Shown here: piece after piece, positions 1-4,384 of the stretch
Layout: each line of letters opens with the position of its first letter
Numbering within the stretch: position 1 is the stretch's first letter
DNA from: Alphaproteobacteria bacterium
GTDB lineage: Bacteria > Pseudomonadota > Alphaproteobacteria > Sphingomonadales > Sphingomonadaceae
Assembly: GCA_016650315.1 (NCBI GenBank)
Contig: JAENVZ010000265.1
Location: 1 to 9,864, forward strand
Reading direction: 5' to 3'
DNA: 9,864 bases
Notes under the pieces: model-generated
Told to the model about the DNA's origin: nothing
Seen by the model: only the letters and a program-made list of their open reading frames with translations
The model's database searches: none
Translations under genes and position numbers: made by a program

Positions 1-1
1 C

Positions 2-253
2 GACGACGTCCGCAAACTCCTCGAAGTCCTCCACGCTCTGGTGGATCAGGGCAACAGCGTGGTCGTGATCGAACATAACCTGGACGTCATCAAAACCGCC
101 GACTGGATCATCGACCTGGGTCCCGAAGGCGGCGTCAAGGGCGGCGAGATCGTCGCGGAAGGCCCACCGGAAAAGGTAGCGGACAACCCGCGTAGCTTTA
201 CCGGGGCGTATCTGAAGCCGATGCTGGAGAAAAAGCAGGTCGCGGCGGAGTAG
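2..253 (+). CDS. uvrA: UvrA excinuclease ABC subunit A, C-terminal end (partial)
   Basis: This is the last 83 residues of UvrA, the DNA damage-recognition ATPase of the cytoplasmic UvrABC nucleotide excision repair complex. The frame is open from base 2, so the gene begins upstream of the window. The residues [20 protein letters not shown] match the end of the second ABC ATPase domain and include the switch histidine of the EHN motif. The next segment, [19 protein letters not shown], and the closing TGxYLKP-type tail are characteristic of UvrA and separate it from other ABC ATPases. The stop is TAG at 251-253. A short Lys/Glu/Ala tail ends the protein. Nothing suggests it is broken. What follows is an intergenic repeat region, not a co-transcribed gene. 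Confidence 0.95.
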   Translation, partial: DDVRKLLEVLHALVDQGNSVVVIEHNLDVIKTADWIIDLGPEGGVKGGEIVAEGPPEKVADNPRSFTGAYLKPMLEKKQVAAE

Positions 254-375
254 GAGAAAACCTCGTCCCTTGGGGAAGAGGGATACGCAGGCTTGGCGAC
301 GAAGGAGCCTAGCCGGAGTTGGGTGAGGGGGTAGTACGCCGAGGAAAGAACCGAAACGCCGAGCCCCACCTCACC
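254..375. repeat. Intergenic stretch with small inverted repeats, probably a dispersed non-coding element
   Basis: No convincing gene is seen between the uvrA stop and the palindromic repeat. The sequence contains GGGTGAGG at 321-328 facing CCTCACCC at 369-376, and AGGCT facing AGCCT around 292-310. Stretches with a CCTTGGGGAAGAGGG...GTTGGGTGAGGGG pattern are, from memory, commonly dispersed between genes in sphingomonads, but copy number cannot be checked here. The inverted segments could fold in the uvrA transcript. Confidence 0.45.
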
Positions 376-465
376 CGTCATCCCCGCGAAGGCGGGGATC
401 CATCTCCCAGCCCCTCGCCAACCAAAAACTTCATGAGATGGATTCCCGCCTTCGCGGGAATGACG
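376..465. repeat. REP-like palindromic repeat pair (GTCATCCC...GGGATGAC type), possible bidirectional terminator
   Basis: A 31-base arm at 376-406 is inverted at 435-465 with 29 of 31 positions matching and a 28-base spacer. Each arm is also a hairpin by itself: TCCCCGC-GAAG-GCGGGGA at 381-398, and TTCCCGC-CTTC-GCGGGAA at 443-460. The only two differences between the arms sit opposite each other in the stem (C382-G397 against T444-A459), so base pairing is kept. This architecture is typical of REP-like intergenic repeats in proteobacteria. Its position just after uvrA would suit transcript termination or 3' end protection, which is inference. Confidence 0.8.
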
Positions 466-512
466 AAAAAGGGTATGAGGTTATTGAACCGAAACGACCG
501 AGTATGCTGACA

Positions 513-695
513 ATGGCATTTCAGACGTTCAAGCCTAGCCGCAAGGCCATCTCACTCGACACTTTCGAGCGCGACCTCGCGCGCCGCCGCGAAGCGCTGG
601 GCGAAATCAACATGCCCCGTAACAGCGGCAGGTGCCGCACGGAAAGCAAGAAGGCGCGGCTCAAGGCCAACAAGGCCGCTGGCGGGAAGTGGTGA
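513..695 (+). CDS. Small basic hypothetical protein
   Basis: This reading frame encodes 60 residues starting MAFQTFKPSRKAIS and ending in KANKAAGGKW. It is rich in Arg and Lys, with a predicted amphipathic helix around SLDTFERDLARRREALGE. It has no signal peptide, membrane segment or recognisable catalytic motif. The closing pattern (RTESKKA...AGGKW) resembles a family of short conserved hypothetical proteins in alphaproteobacteria, but I cannot name a function. The start is uncertain: ATG at 513 and ATG at 504 are both in frame and neither has a clear ribosome binding site. The frame stays open further upstream into the palindromic repeat, and that part is unlikely to be translated. Promoter elements are not obvious. 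Confidence 0.55.
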   Translation: MAFQTFKPSRKAISLDTFERDLARRREALGEINMPRNSGRCRTESKKARLKANKAAGGKW

Positions 696-716
696 GGAGT
701 TTAGGGGTTATTGCAC

Positions 717-744
717 CTGTCACCGTAATTCTGTCACCGTAATT
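717..744 (+). repeat. Left tandem repeat pair of the GIY-YIG unit (CTGTCACCGTAATT x2)
   Basis: Two identical 14-base copies of CTGTCACCGTAATT lie head to tail at 717-730 and 731-744. The exact reverse complement appears twice just after the GIY-YIG gene (1636-1649, and 1652-1664 for the 13-base core). Together they make terminal inverted repeats around the nuclease gene. Weaker similarity continues outside the motif: reading outward, GTGCAATAAC on this side resembles CCGCAACACC on the other. Confidence 0.85.
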
Positions 745-757
745 GGAAAGCCGAAGT

Positions 758-805
758 GGGATGTTAATCGGTAGGTCGCTAGTTCGAATCCAGCAGGGCT
801 CACCA
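758..805 (+). pseudogene. tRNA(Asn)-like 3' half: anticodon arm, variable loop, T arm, acceptor 3' strand and CCA
   Basis: The spacing matches a tRNA from the anticodon to the 3' end. A TGTTAA anticodon-loop core has GTT at 763-765. It is followed by five bases for the 3' anticodon stem (TCGGT, 768-772), a five-base variable loop (AGGTC, 773-777), T stem GCTAG (778-782), T loop TTCGAAT (783-789), T stem CCAGC (790-794), acceptor strand AGGGCTC (795-801), discriminator A802 and CCA at 803-805. No 5' acceptor strand or D arm is present. The T stem has one A-C mismatch and the anticodon stem is poor, so it is not a working tRNA gene. The GTT anticodon and surrounding bases most resemble tRNA(Asn). 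The CCA ends 19 bases before the nuclease start codon. Confidence 0.7.
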
Positions 806-824
806 TCAAAGAAATAAGGTCAGC

Positions 825-1634
825 ATGAGCATACTTCTAAGCGACATTTGGCTCATTGAGAATCTGACCGACTACAAGCTCCACTTCGCTAGGTGGAATC
901 AACAAGACCAGCCGCTAGAGGTCTGGGCGCGCGACGGGCGCGAATGGCAACAGTGGCAGGCGTATCGCCCGACGCGCGATGACTTCAATCGACACTTCAT
1001 CTTCTCCCTTATGCAGTTCTATCACGAGCCTGACATTTGGCTCTTTGGCGGCATCTGGCGCGTGCTCGCTCGCCATCCCGACCGTTACGAAGTGGAACTG
1101 TCCGAGAACGGCGCAAGCTTCATTGGGCGGCTAAAGCTGCGGTCGCCCTATCGCGAACGATCAACCCGCGTGAGACTCGAAAACCACTATGCGACTCTTG
1201 AGGTGCAAGAACTTCTCCGGGAGCCTTACTCTGGCCGAACATTCCCCGGCTATGATGACATTGATCTATCGTTCGAGGAGCTAGAAACGCTGGTCCGAAA
1301 CAGCCGCCCGGATTGGAAGGCGGCGCTTGAGAGCGTCAAAGGTATCTATCTGATCACCGACACGAAGACGGGTCGCCGGTATGTCGGCTCGGCCTACGGC
1401 GATCAGGGCATTTGGTCTCGTTGGTGCGCCTACGTGGCGAGCGGTCATGGCGGCAACGTCGAGTTGCGAAACTTGGTCAGCGATCCGAGCCTGGCTTATT
1501 GCCGCGCAAACTTTCGGTTTGCTCTGCTCGAACACCGGGCGTTCCGAGTCCCTGATGAACTTATTTATGCCCGCGAGTCTTTCTGGAAGCGCATCCTCCT
1601 TACGCGCGGCGCGGAAGGCCTCAATCGGAACTAA
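825..1634 (+). CDS. GIY-YIG family nuclease
   Basis: The protein has 269 residues. Its C-terminal third is a GIY-YIG endonuclease domain: GIY at 173-175, YVG at 186-188 in the block RRYVGSAYGDQGIWSRW, a likely catalytic Arg at 199, the SGHGGN block at 207-211, a likely metal-binding Glu at 251 (ARESFWKR), and the closing GLN. All key elements are intact. The first 160 or so residues form a separate domain rich in Trp and aromatic residues, which I do not recognise. This two-part layout matches a widespread but poorly studied bacterial GIY-YIG family distinct from UvrC, SLX1-like and T4 homing enzymes. The start ATG at 825 has AAGGT at 816-820. The gene follows the tRNA-like half by 19 bases, and its stop abuts the right-hand repeats. 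It is probably a DNA-cleaving enzyme of a mobile unit (inference). Confidence 0.88.
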   Translation: MSILLSDIWLIENLTDYKLHFARWNQQDQPLEVWARDGREWQQWQAYRPTRDDFNRHFIFSLMQFYHEPDIWLFGGIWRVLARHPDRYEVELSENGASFIGRLKLRSPYRERSTRVRLENHYATLEVQELLREPYSGRTFPGYDDIDLSFEELETLVRNSRPDWKAALESVKGIYLITDTKTGRRYVGSAYGDQGIWSRWCAYVASGHGGNVELRNLVSDPSLAYCRANFRFALLEHRAFRVPDELIYARESFWKRILLTRGAEGLNRN

Positions 1635-1635
1635 G

Positions 1636-1664
1636 AATTACGGTGACAGGGAATTACGGTGACA
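1636..1664 (-). repeat. Right tandem repeat pair of the GIY-YIG unit (inverted copies)
   Basis: AATTACGGTGACAG at 1636-1649 is the exact reverse complement of the left-hand repeat. A second copy, AATTACGGTGACA, follows at 1652-1664 after a two-base GG spacer. The first base of the repeat is one base after the TAA stop of the nuclease gene, so gene and repeat are packed together. Neither side shows an evident target-site duplication. Confidence 0.85.
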
Positions 1665-1783
1665 ACCGCAACACCCCCCAAACCCACGCCCCCATCCCCC
1701 TCCCAAACCTACGTACCTCCCCTTATTCGGCGCCGCCCTCAAAAGGCATATGTTGTCCGCCATTCGGTAAAGGAGAACATGAA

Positions 1784-2098
1784 ATGTCGAAAGCGATCAC
1801 CCAACACCTCTGGATCGGTGTGGCAAGCACGGGACTGCTTCTGCTGTCCGGTTCGGCCGTCGCGCAATCCAGTACCGCGCCGCACAATGCTCCGGCACCC
1901 ATGCCTTGTCCAAACGCCCCGATGCAGGGCGAAATGATGCAAGGTGGCATGATGCAGGGCGACCAGATGCCAGGCAAAATGGGCCAGGGGTCCATGATGG
2001 GCGGCCAGATGATGAACATGCAGGACATGCGGGCCGATATGCGCGCCCTTCATGACGAAATCGTCCAGCTTCGGGCGGAATTGAAGAAACACAAATAG
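1784..2098 (+). CDS. Exported methionine-rich protein, probable metal (copper)-binding
   Basis: This 104-residue protein begins with a Sec signal peptide: a charged start, a hydrophobic core (IGVASTGLLLLSG) and a likely cleavage after AVA at residue 27. The mature part is about 77 residues, 15 of them Met, arranged in MQGEMM/MQGGMM/MQGDQM-type units. One Cys and a His also lie in the first part. The last 20 or so residues (MRALHDEIVQLRAELKKHK) should form a charged helix or coiled coil. Met-rich periplasmic segments typically bind Cu(I) or Ag(I), so a role in copper tolerance is likely but inferred. The ATG at 1784 has a strong AGGAG at 1771-1775. The SHOCT membrane protein begins 17 bases after the stop, suggesting one operon. 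Longer in-frame starts upstream have no signal sequence and are rejected. Confidence 0.75.
   Translation: MSKAITQHLWIGVASTGLLLLSGSAVAQSSTAPHNAPAPMPCPNAPMQGEMMQGGMMQGDQMPGKMGQGSMMGGQMMNMQDMRADMRALHDEIVQLRAELKKHK
1922..2011 (+). repeat. 15-base imperfect tandem repeat inside the Met-rich gene
   Basis: The coding sequence runs in 15-base steps: ATGCAGGGCGAAATG at 1922, ATGCAAGGTGGCATG at 1937, ATGCAGGGCGACCAG at 1952, ATGCCAGGCAAAATG at 1967, then looser units to about 2011. Each unit encodes a five-residue M(Q/P)G-type block. The length suggests repeat expansion by slippage kept in frame. Confidence 0.7.
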
Positions 2099-2115
2099 CG
2101 TCAGGGAGTCATCCA

Positions 2116-2445
2116 ATGACCATAACAGCAATATCCCACATGCTTCTGCCCGCAGCCGCACAGGTCCAGATGGGGCCGGGGTGGCATATGCGCGGTTATG
2201 GCTTTGGGATGGAGTCCGGCGGAGGCATATGGGCATTCGCGCATATCGCCTTTTGGCTCTTGCTGCTGCTCGCCCTCGTCATCGGTGTTTTTGCCATGCT
2301 CCGTTCTGTCCGGTCGGGCAGCAATAAAGGCGATTCCGGCAAGGCGCCCCCCACCGCCCTGGACCTGCTGGATCAACGTTATGCCCGTGGCGAAATCGAC
2401 AGGGAAGACTATTTGCAGCGCAAACAGGACATCGCCGAACGCTGA
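2116..2445 (+). CDS. Single-pass membrane protein with C-terminal SHOCT domain
   Basis: The protein has 109 residues. A Gly/Met/His-containing N-terminal part (MGPGWHMRGYGFGM) is followed by one strong membrane helix around residues 39-62 (IWAFAHIAFWLLLLLALVIG), a short linker, and a SHOCT domain at about 81-108 with the usual pattern LDLLDQRYARGEIDREDYLQRK. SHOCT domains are short helical C-terminal modules, and small membrane SHOCT proteins often sit beside copper-handling genes. The preceding Met-rich exported protein fits that setting. The start ATG at 2116 has AGGGAG at 2103-2108. The molecular function is not known. The N-terminal Met and His residues may contact metal, which is inference. 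Confidence 0.8.
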   Translation: MTITAISHMLLPAAAQVQMGPGWHMRGYGFGMESGGGIWAFAHIAFWLLLLLALVIGVFAMLRSVRSGSNKGDSGKAPPTALDLLDQRYARGEIDREDYLQRKQDIAER

Positions 2446-2462
2446 AAACGATCATCCGGCTC

Positions 2463-2476
2463 CGTTACGGGGACAG
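2463..2476 (-). repeat. Diverged copy of the AATTACGGTGACAG motif
   Basis: CGTTACGGGGACAG matches the motif flanking the nuclease gene at 11 of 14 positions, in the same orientation as the right-hand copies. It lies 17 bases after the SHOCT gene stop. Alone it could be chance, but a closer copy follows at 2553. Confidence 0.4.
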
Positions 2477-2489
2477 ATAGAACACGCCC

Positions 2490-2606
2490 CTACAACCCCG
2501 CCGCATACGCCTCCCGCTTCGGCGCGTTCCAGCGCACCTTGCACTGCAACCGAATTACGGCGACATTTTCGGCCTTTCCTGCTATATACCCTCTACCGCG
2601 CGACAT
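2490..2606 (-). CDS. Possible short ORF or gene remnant ending RWNAPKREAYAAGL
   Basis: On the minus strand a 38-codon frame runs from ATG at 2606 to TAG at 2490-2492 and ends in RWNAPKREAYAAGL. The composition looks protein-like towards the C-terminus, but the start has no ribosome binding site. The frame crosses the diverged repeat copy at 2553-2565. It may be the tail of a lost gene or a non-coding repeat that happens to be open. I do not recognise a family. The rest of 2446-2708 shows no other gene. Confidence 0.25.
   Translation of the reverse strand: MSRGRGYIAGKAENVAVIRLQCKVRWNAPKREAYAAGL
2553..2565 (-). repeat. Near-exact copy of the nuclease-flanking repeat
   Basis: AATTACGGCGACA differs by one base from the 13-base core AATTACGGTGACA found at 1636 and 1652, and has the same orientation. 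It lies in the gene-free stretch 2446-2708. Confidence 0.6.
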
Positions 2607-2708
2607 TCAGGCCGTAGGCGTCGCGTGTTGAGGCGCTTTCGCGTCCCGCTTACAAGACCCAAGGGACAGTCCCATAGCCTATCTTCCCCAGTCGCGCGGA
2701 CGCACCGC

Positions 2709-2939
2709 ATGAGCCGCGCCATCAACATCAGCGAAACGGTGCAGGTCGTTACCGATGCCTGCGAACGCCACGCGGTCGCCTTTACCACTATGGAACCGCT
2801 GGAATCGGGCGGCACGCGAGTCGTGTGCCTGAATTCGGACGGCGCGGACCTGCTCCGTCGCAAGATGAAGACAAAGATCCTCTCTGGCCCCGTGGTCCGT
2901 TCCGGCCTGTACGCCTCACGAGGCGCCAGACGCGTTTGA
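2709..2939 (+). CDS. Small conserved-looking hypothetical protein
   Basis: Seventy-six residues, starting MSRAINISETVQVVTDACE. It has alternating helix and strand character, with a hydrophobic strand around GGTRVVCLNSDGADLLRRK and a basic tail (KTKILSGPVVRSG...). No signal peptide or membrane segment is seen. The pattern EPLxSGGTRVV...KxLxGxVxRS is reminiscent of short hypothetical proteins in sphingomonads, but no function can be given. The ATG at 2709 is preferred over the open frame further upstream because the upstream part has low-complexity, non-protein-like composition. A ribosome binding site is weak. A hairpin follows 11 bases after the stop, so it is probably a single-gene transcript. 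Confidence 0.6.
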   Translation: MSRAINISETVQVVTDACERHAVAFTTMEPLESGGTRVVCLNSDGADLLRRKMKTKILSGPVVRSGLYASRGARRV

Positions 2940-2949
2940 TACCGGACGA

Positions 2950-2986
2950 GGCGGCAGAACTGTTGTCATTATGCGACAGTGCCGCC
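2950..2986 (+). terminator. Hairpin after the 76-residue gene, possible terminator
   Basis: GGCGGCA at 2950-2956 pairs with TGCCGCC at 2980-2986. Inside, CTGT at 2960-2963 pairs with ACAG at 2976-2979, leaving a three-base bulge. The stem starts 11 bases after the stop codon. There is no clear T tract, so it could act by Rho or simply protect the 3' end. Confidence 0.4.
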
Positions 2987-3131
2987 CAAATATCACCGGA
3001 AGCGCCCGCAAGGGACGACTCGCGCGCCTTATTTTGATAGGCAGGTCTCAACGTGCCTTTTGTATCCACTGGCAAACATATGTCAGGGCCGCAGATCATG
3101 CACGGTCAATCATGTCGAGGAGAGATACGAC

Positions 3132-3332
3132 ATGGATTTGAACGACTTGTTCTTCAATCAACAGCTTTCGCTTTTGCGGGCGATGTATACTGGCTGCCCG
3201 GAAACCCGCGCGCGGCATGAAGGGCTGGCCAGGGATTATTCCGAACGTATCGCCGCCTACCGAGCGGACAGGATGCTAAGTCCCAATGCATTTAGCATCA
3301 AGCTATTGAATATACACGATTTGTTAAAATAA
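3132..3332 (+). CDS. Small hypothetical protein of the MDLN paralogue pair (copy 1)
   Basis: This gene encodes 66 residues. The first 44 align without gaps to the protein at 3474-3650 with 29 identities, sharing MDLN, QQ-SLLRA, PE-RA, HEGLAR and AYR. The shared part is predicted to be two amphipathic helices, cytoplasmic, with no catalytic signature. Short proteins starting MDLNxLF are, from memory, common and often multicopy in sphingomonads. The last 19 residues (after AYRADR) have no counterpart in copy 2 and are encoded by noticeably AT-rich sequence, so this end may have been replaced or extended. The ATG at 3132 has GAGGAGAG at 3117-3124. The leader CATGTCGAGGAGAGATACGAC closely matches that of copy 2, so the duplication included the translation signal. 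Confidence 0.7.
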   Translation: MDLNDLFFNQQLSLLRAMYTGCPETRARHEGLARDYSERIAAYRADRMLSPNAFSIKLLNIHDLLK

Positions 3333-3473
3333 TTAACGACATCCGCGCTGAAATATGCTAAGCGGAGTCGCATCAAGACGTACGTACCAAAACCCACTGT
3401 CAACGCACACATTTTATAAAAATGCGTTTGCATAGATAATGCATCGACGTGCATGTCGAAGGAGAGGAACGAC

Positions 3474-3650
3474 ATGGATCTCAACTATCTGTTCTATCGT
3501 CAGCAAATTTCCTTGTTGCGCGCCCGCGGCGCCACCAACCCGGAAAGTCGTGCCGCCCATGAAGGGCTTGCCAGGGGCTATACCGAACAAATCCTGGCCT
3601 ACAGAAATACCAACCGCCGGCAGGAAACCGTCGAGCGGGAAGCGGCCTGA
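3474..3650 (+). CDS. Small hypothetical protein of the MDLN paralogue pair (copy 2)
   Basis: Fifty-eight residues, starting MDLNYLFYRQQISLLRA and ending in a charged tail (RRQETVEREAA). It is a tandem paralogue of the protein at 3132-3332 (29 of the first 44 residues identical). The ATG at 3474 has AAGGAGAGG at 3459-3467. An in-frame ATG at 3453 lies upstream of this ribosome binding site and is rejected. A GATAAT at 3435-3440 could be a -10 element, but no good -35 is seen. A strong hairpin begins 12 bases after the stop. Function is unknown. Tandem copies with conserved ribosome binding sites suggest a dosage or differential-expression role (inference). Confidence 0.7.
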   Translation: MDLNYLFYRQQISLLRARGATNPESRAAHEGLARGYTEQILAYRNTNRRQETVEREAA

Positions 3651-3661
3651 AAACTACTGAT

Positions 3662-3706
3662 CCGGCGTTTCCTTTCCTCCATGCCGAAAGGGAACGCCCG
3701 GCGTTT
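3662..3706 (+). terminator. Stem-loop after the second MDLN gene, probable terminator
   Basis: CCGGCGTTTCCTTTC at 3662-3676 pairs with GAAAGGGAACGCCCGG at 3686-3701 apart from one G-T wobble and one bulged C, around a nine-base loop. A short CGTTT follows. The T tract is weak, but the 15-base-pair stem directly after the stop makes a 3' end likely. The remaining 3707-3905 holds no gene and should carry the cold-shock gene promoter and leader, including a small CCCGAC-G-GTCGGG palindrome at 3860-3872. Confidence 0.55.
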
Positions 3707-3905
3707 CGCGGAAGCACTTCATACACGATATTCGTCAGCATTGCTTATCTGCGAAGTCCAGCCTATACCGGCGTCGCTAAATGTCGCACGCGGCGACGGA
3801 TACTTGTGCCTTGCGGTGCTGACTTCCTTCCCTCCCACGCTTCTGCAGCACTTCGCGGACCCGACGGTCGGGAACGCATTACTATCGAATAGAAGGAATA
3901 CGCTC

Positions 3906-4112
3906 ATGCCAATCGGCACCGTAAAATTTTTCAACGCTGACAAGGGCTATGGCTTCATTGCGCCGGAAGACGGCGGCACTGACGCCTTTGTTCACATCAC
4001 CGCGGTTGAAGCCGCCGGGATGCGTACGCTCGACAAGGATCAGCGCGTTTCCTACGAATTGCAGCAGGACAAGCGCGGCAAGATGGCCGCCGTCAACCTG
4101 CAGTCGGCCTGA
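3906..4112 (+). CDS. CspA-family cold-shock protein
   Basis: The protein has 68 residues and forms one cold-shock (OB-fold) domain of full family length. The RNP1 motif is KGYGFI near residues 14-19 and RNP2 is DAFVHI near residues 28-33. It starts with the characteristic GTVKFFNADKGYGF. These proteins bind single-stranded RNA and DNA in the cytoplasm and act as RNA chaperones during cold or stationary-phase stress. The ATG at 3906 has GAAGGAAT just upstream (3892-3899). The frame is open another 225 bases upstream, but that part does not look like protein and runs through the hairpin at 3662. A terminator-like stem-loop follows the stop. The leader of about 200 bases without a gene could carry post-transcriptional control, as in other csp genes. 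Confidence 0.93.
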   Translation: MPIGTVKFFNADKGYGFIAPEDGGTDAFVHITAVEAAGMRTLDKDQRVSYELQQDKRGKMAAVNLQSA

Positions 4113-4128
4113 TCCGACGATAGTTCGG

Positions 4129-4170
4129 GGCGTCCGGGGGCCTTCATGGCTTCCGGGCGCCTTATCATTT
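4129..4170 (+). terminator. Terminator after the cold-shock gene
   Basis: GGCGTCCGGGGG at 4129-4140 pairs with CTTCCGGGCGCC at 4150-4161 using G-T wobbles, around a nine-base loop. A T-rich TTATCATTT follows at 4162-4170. It lies 17 bases after the csp stop and has the form of an intrinsic terminator. Confidence 0.65.
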
Positions 4171-4195
4171 CCTGTTGCGCGACGAAGGCCTGGTC

Positions 4196-4384
4196 ATGAG
4201 TCACGCTGATTTCTACCGCGAACGTGCCAAGGATGCCCAGAAAGAGGCTGACAGGACACCGCTCGCCAATGTCCGCGACCGCTGCCTCCGGTCTGTAGAG
4301 GCATGGGAAAAAATGGCCGACCGCGCCGAAAGCATCGCCCGCGAACGACAGGTCCGCGAGGCCGCTGGCAAGAGCGATCACTGA
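4196..4384 (+). CDS. Small charged hypothetical protein
   Basis: Sixty-two residues, starting MSHADFYRERAKDAQKEAD, strongly charged and almost wholly helical by eye. The pattern YRERAxxAxxEAD...TxLANVRDRCLRSxEAWExMADRAE is typical of short alphaproteobacterial hypothetical proteins, usually of unknown function. No signal peptide or membrane segment. The ATG at 4196 is chosen because GAAGG at 4184-4188 sits seven bases upstream; a TTG at 4175 is also in frame. The gene converges on the phosphoribosyltransferase gene, and their stops overlap: TCACTGA at 4378-4384 holds both. Confidence 0.65.
   Translation: MSHADFYRERAKDAQKEADRTPLANVRDRCLRSVEAWEKMADRAESIARERQVREAAGKSDH

Noticed and set aside
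46..381. Minus-strand ORF over uvrA and the intergenic region
   Set aside because: Antisense of a clear UvrA coding end, with low-complexity translation.
717..1664. Repeats as a CRISPR array
   Set aside because: Only two adjacent 14-base copies per side, in opposite orientations, with no spacers of regular length.
1739..2236. Minus-strand ORF of 165 codons over the Met-rich gene
   Set aside because: It is the His-rich antisense of the ATG-rich repeats; the plus frame has a signal peptide and a strong ribosome binding site.
2825..3037. Plus-strand ORF of 70 codons overlapping the 76-residue gene
   Set aside because: No ribosome binding site, and it overlaps the gene at 2709-2939 and then runs through the hairpin at 2950-2986. 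The LIPDEAAELLSL stretch looks protein-like, but evidence is too thin.
3681..3905. Upstream extension of the cold-shock gene
   Set aside because: The cold-shock domain starts at 3906 with its own ribosome binding site; the upstream frame is non-protein-like and starts inside a hairpin.
3914..3926. CACCGTAAAATTT as another copy of the CACCGTAATT motif
   Set aside because: It is the conserved GTVKF coding sequence of the cold-shock gene, so the likeness is coincidental.
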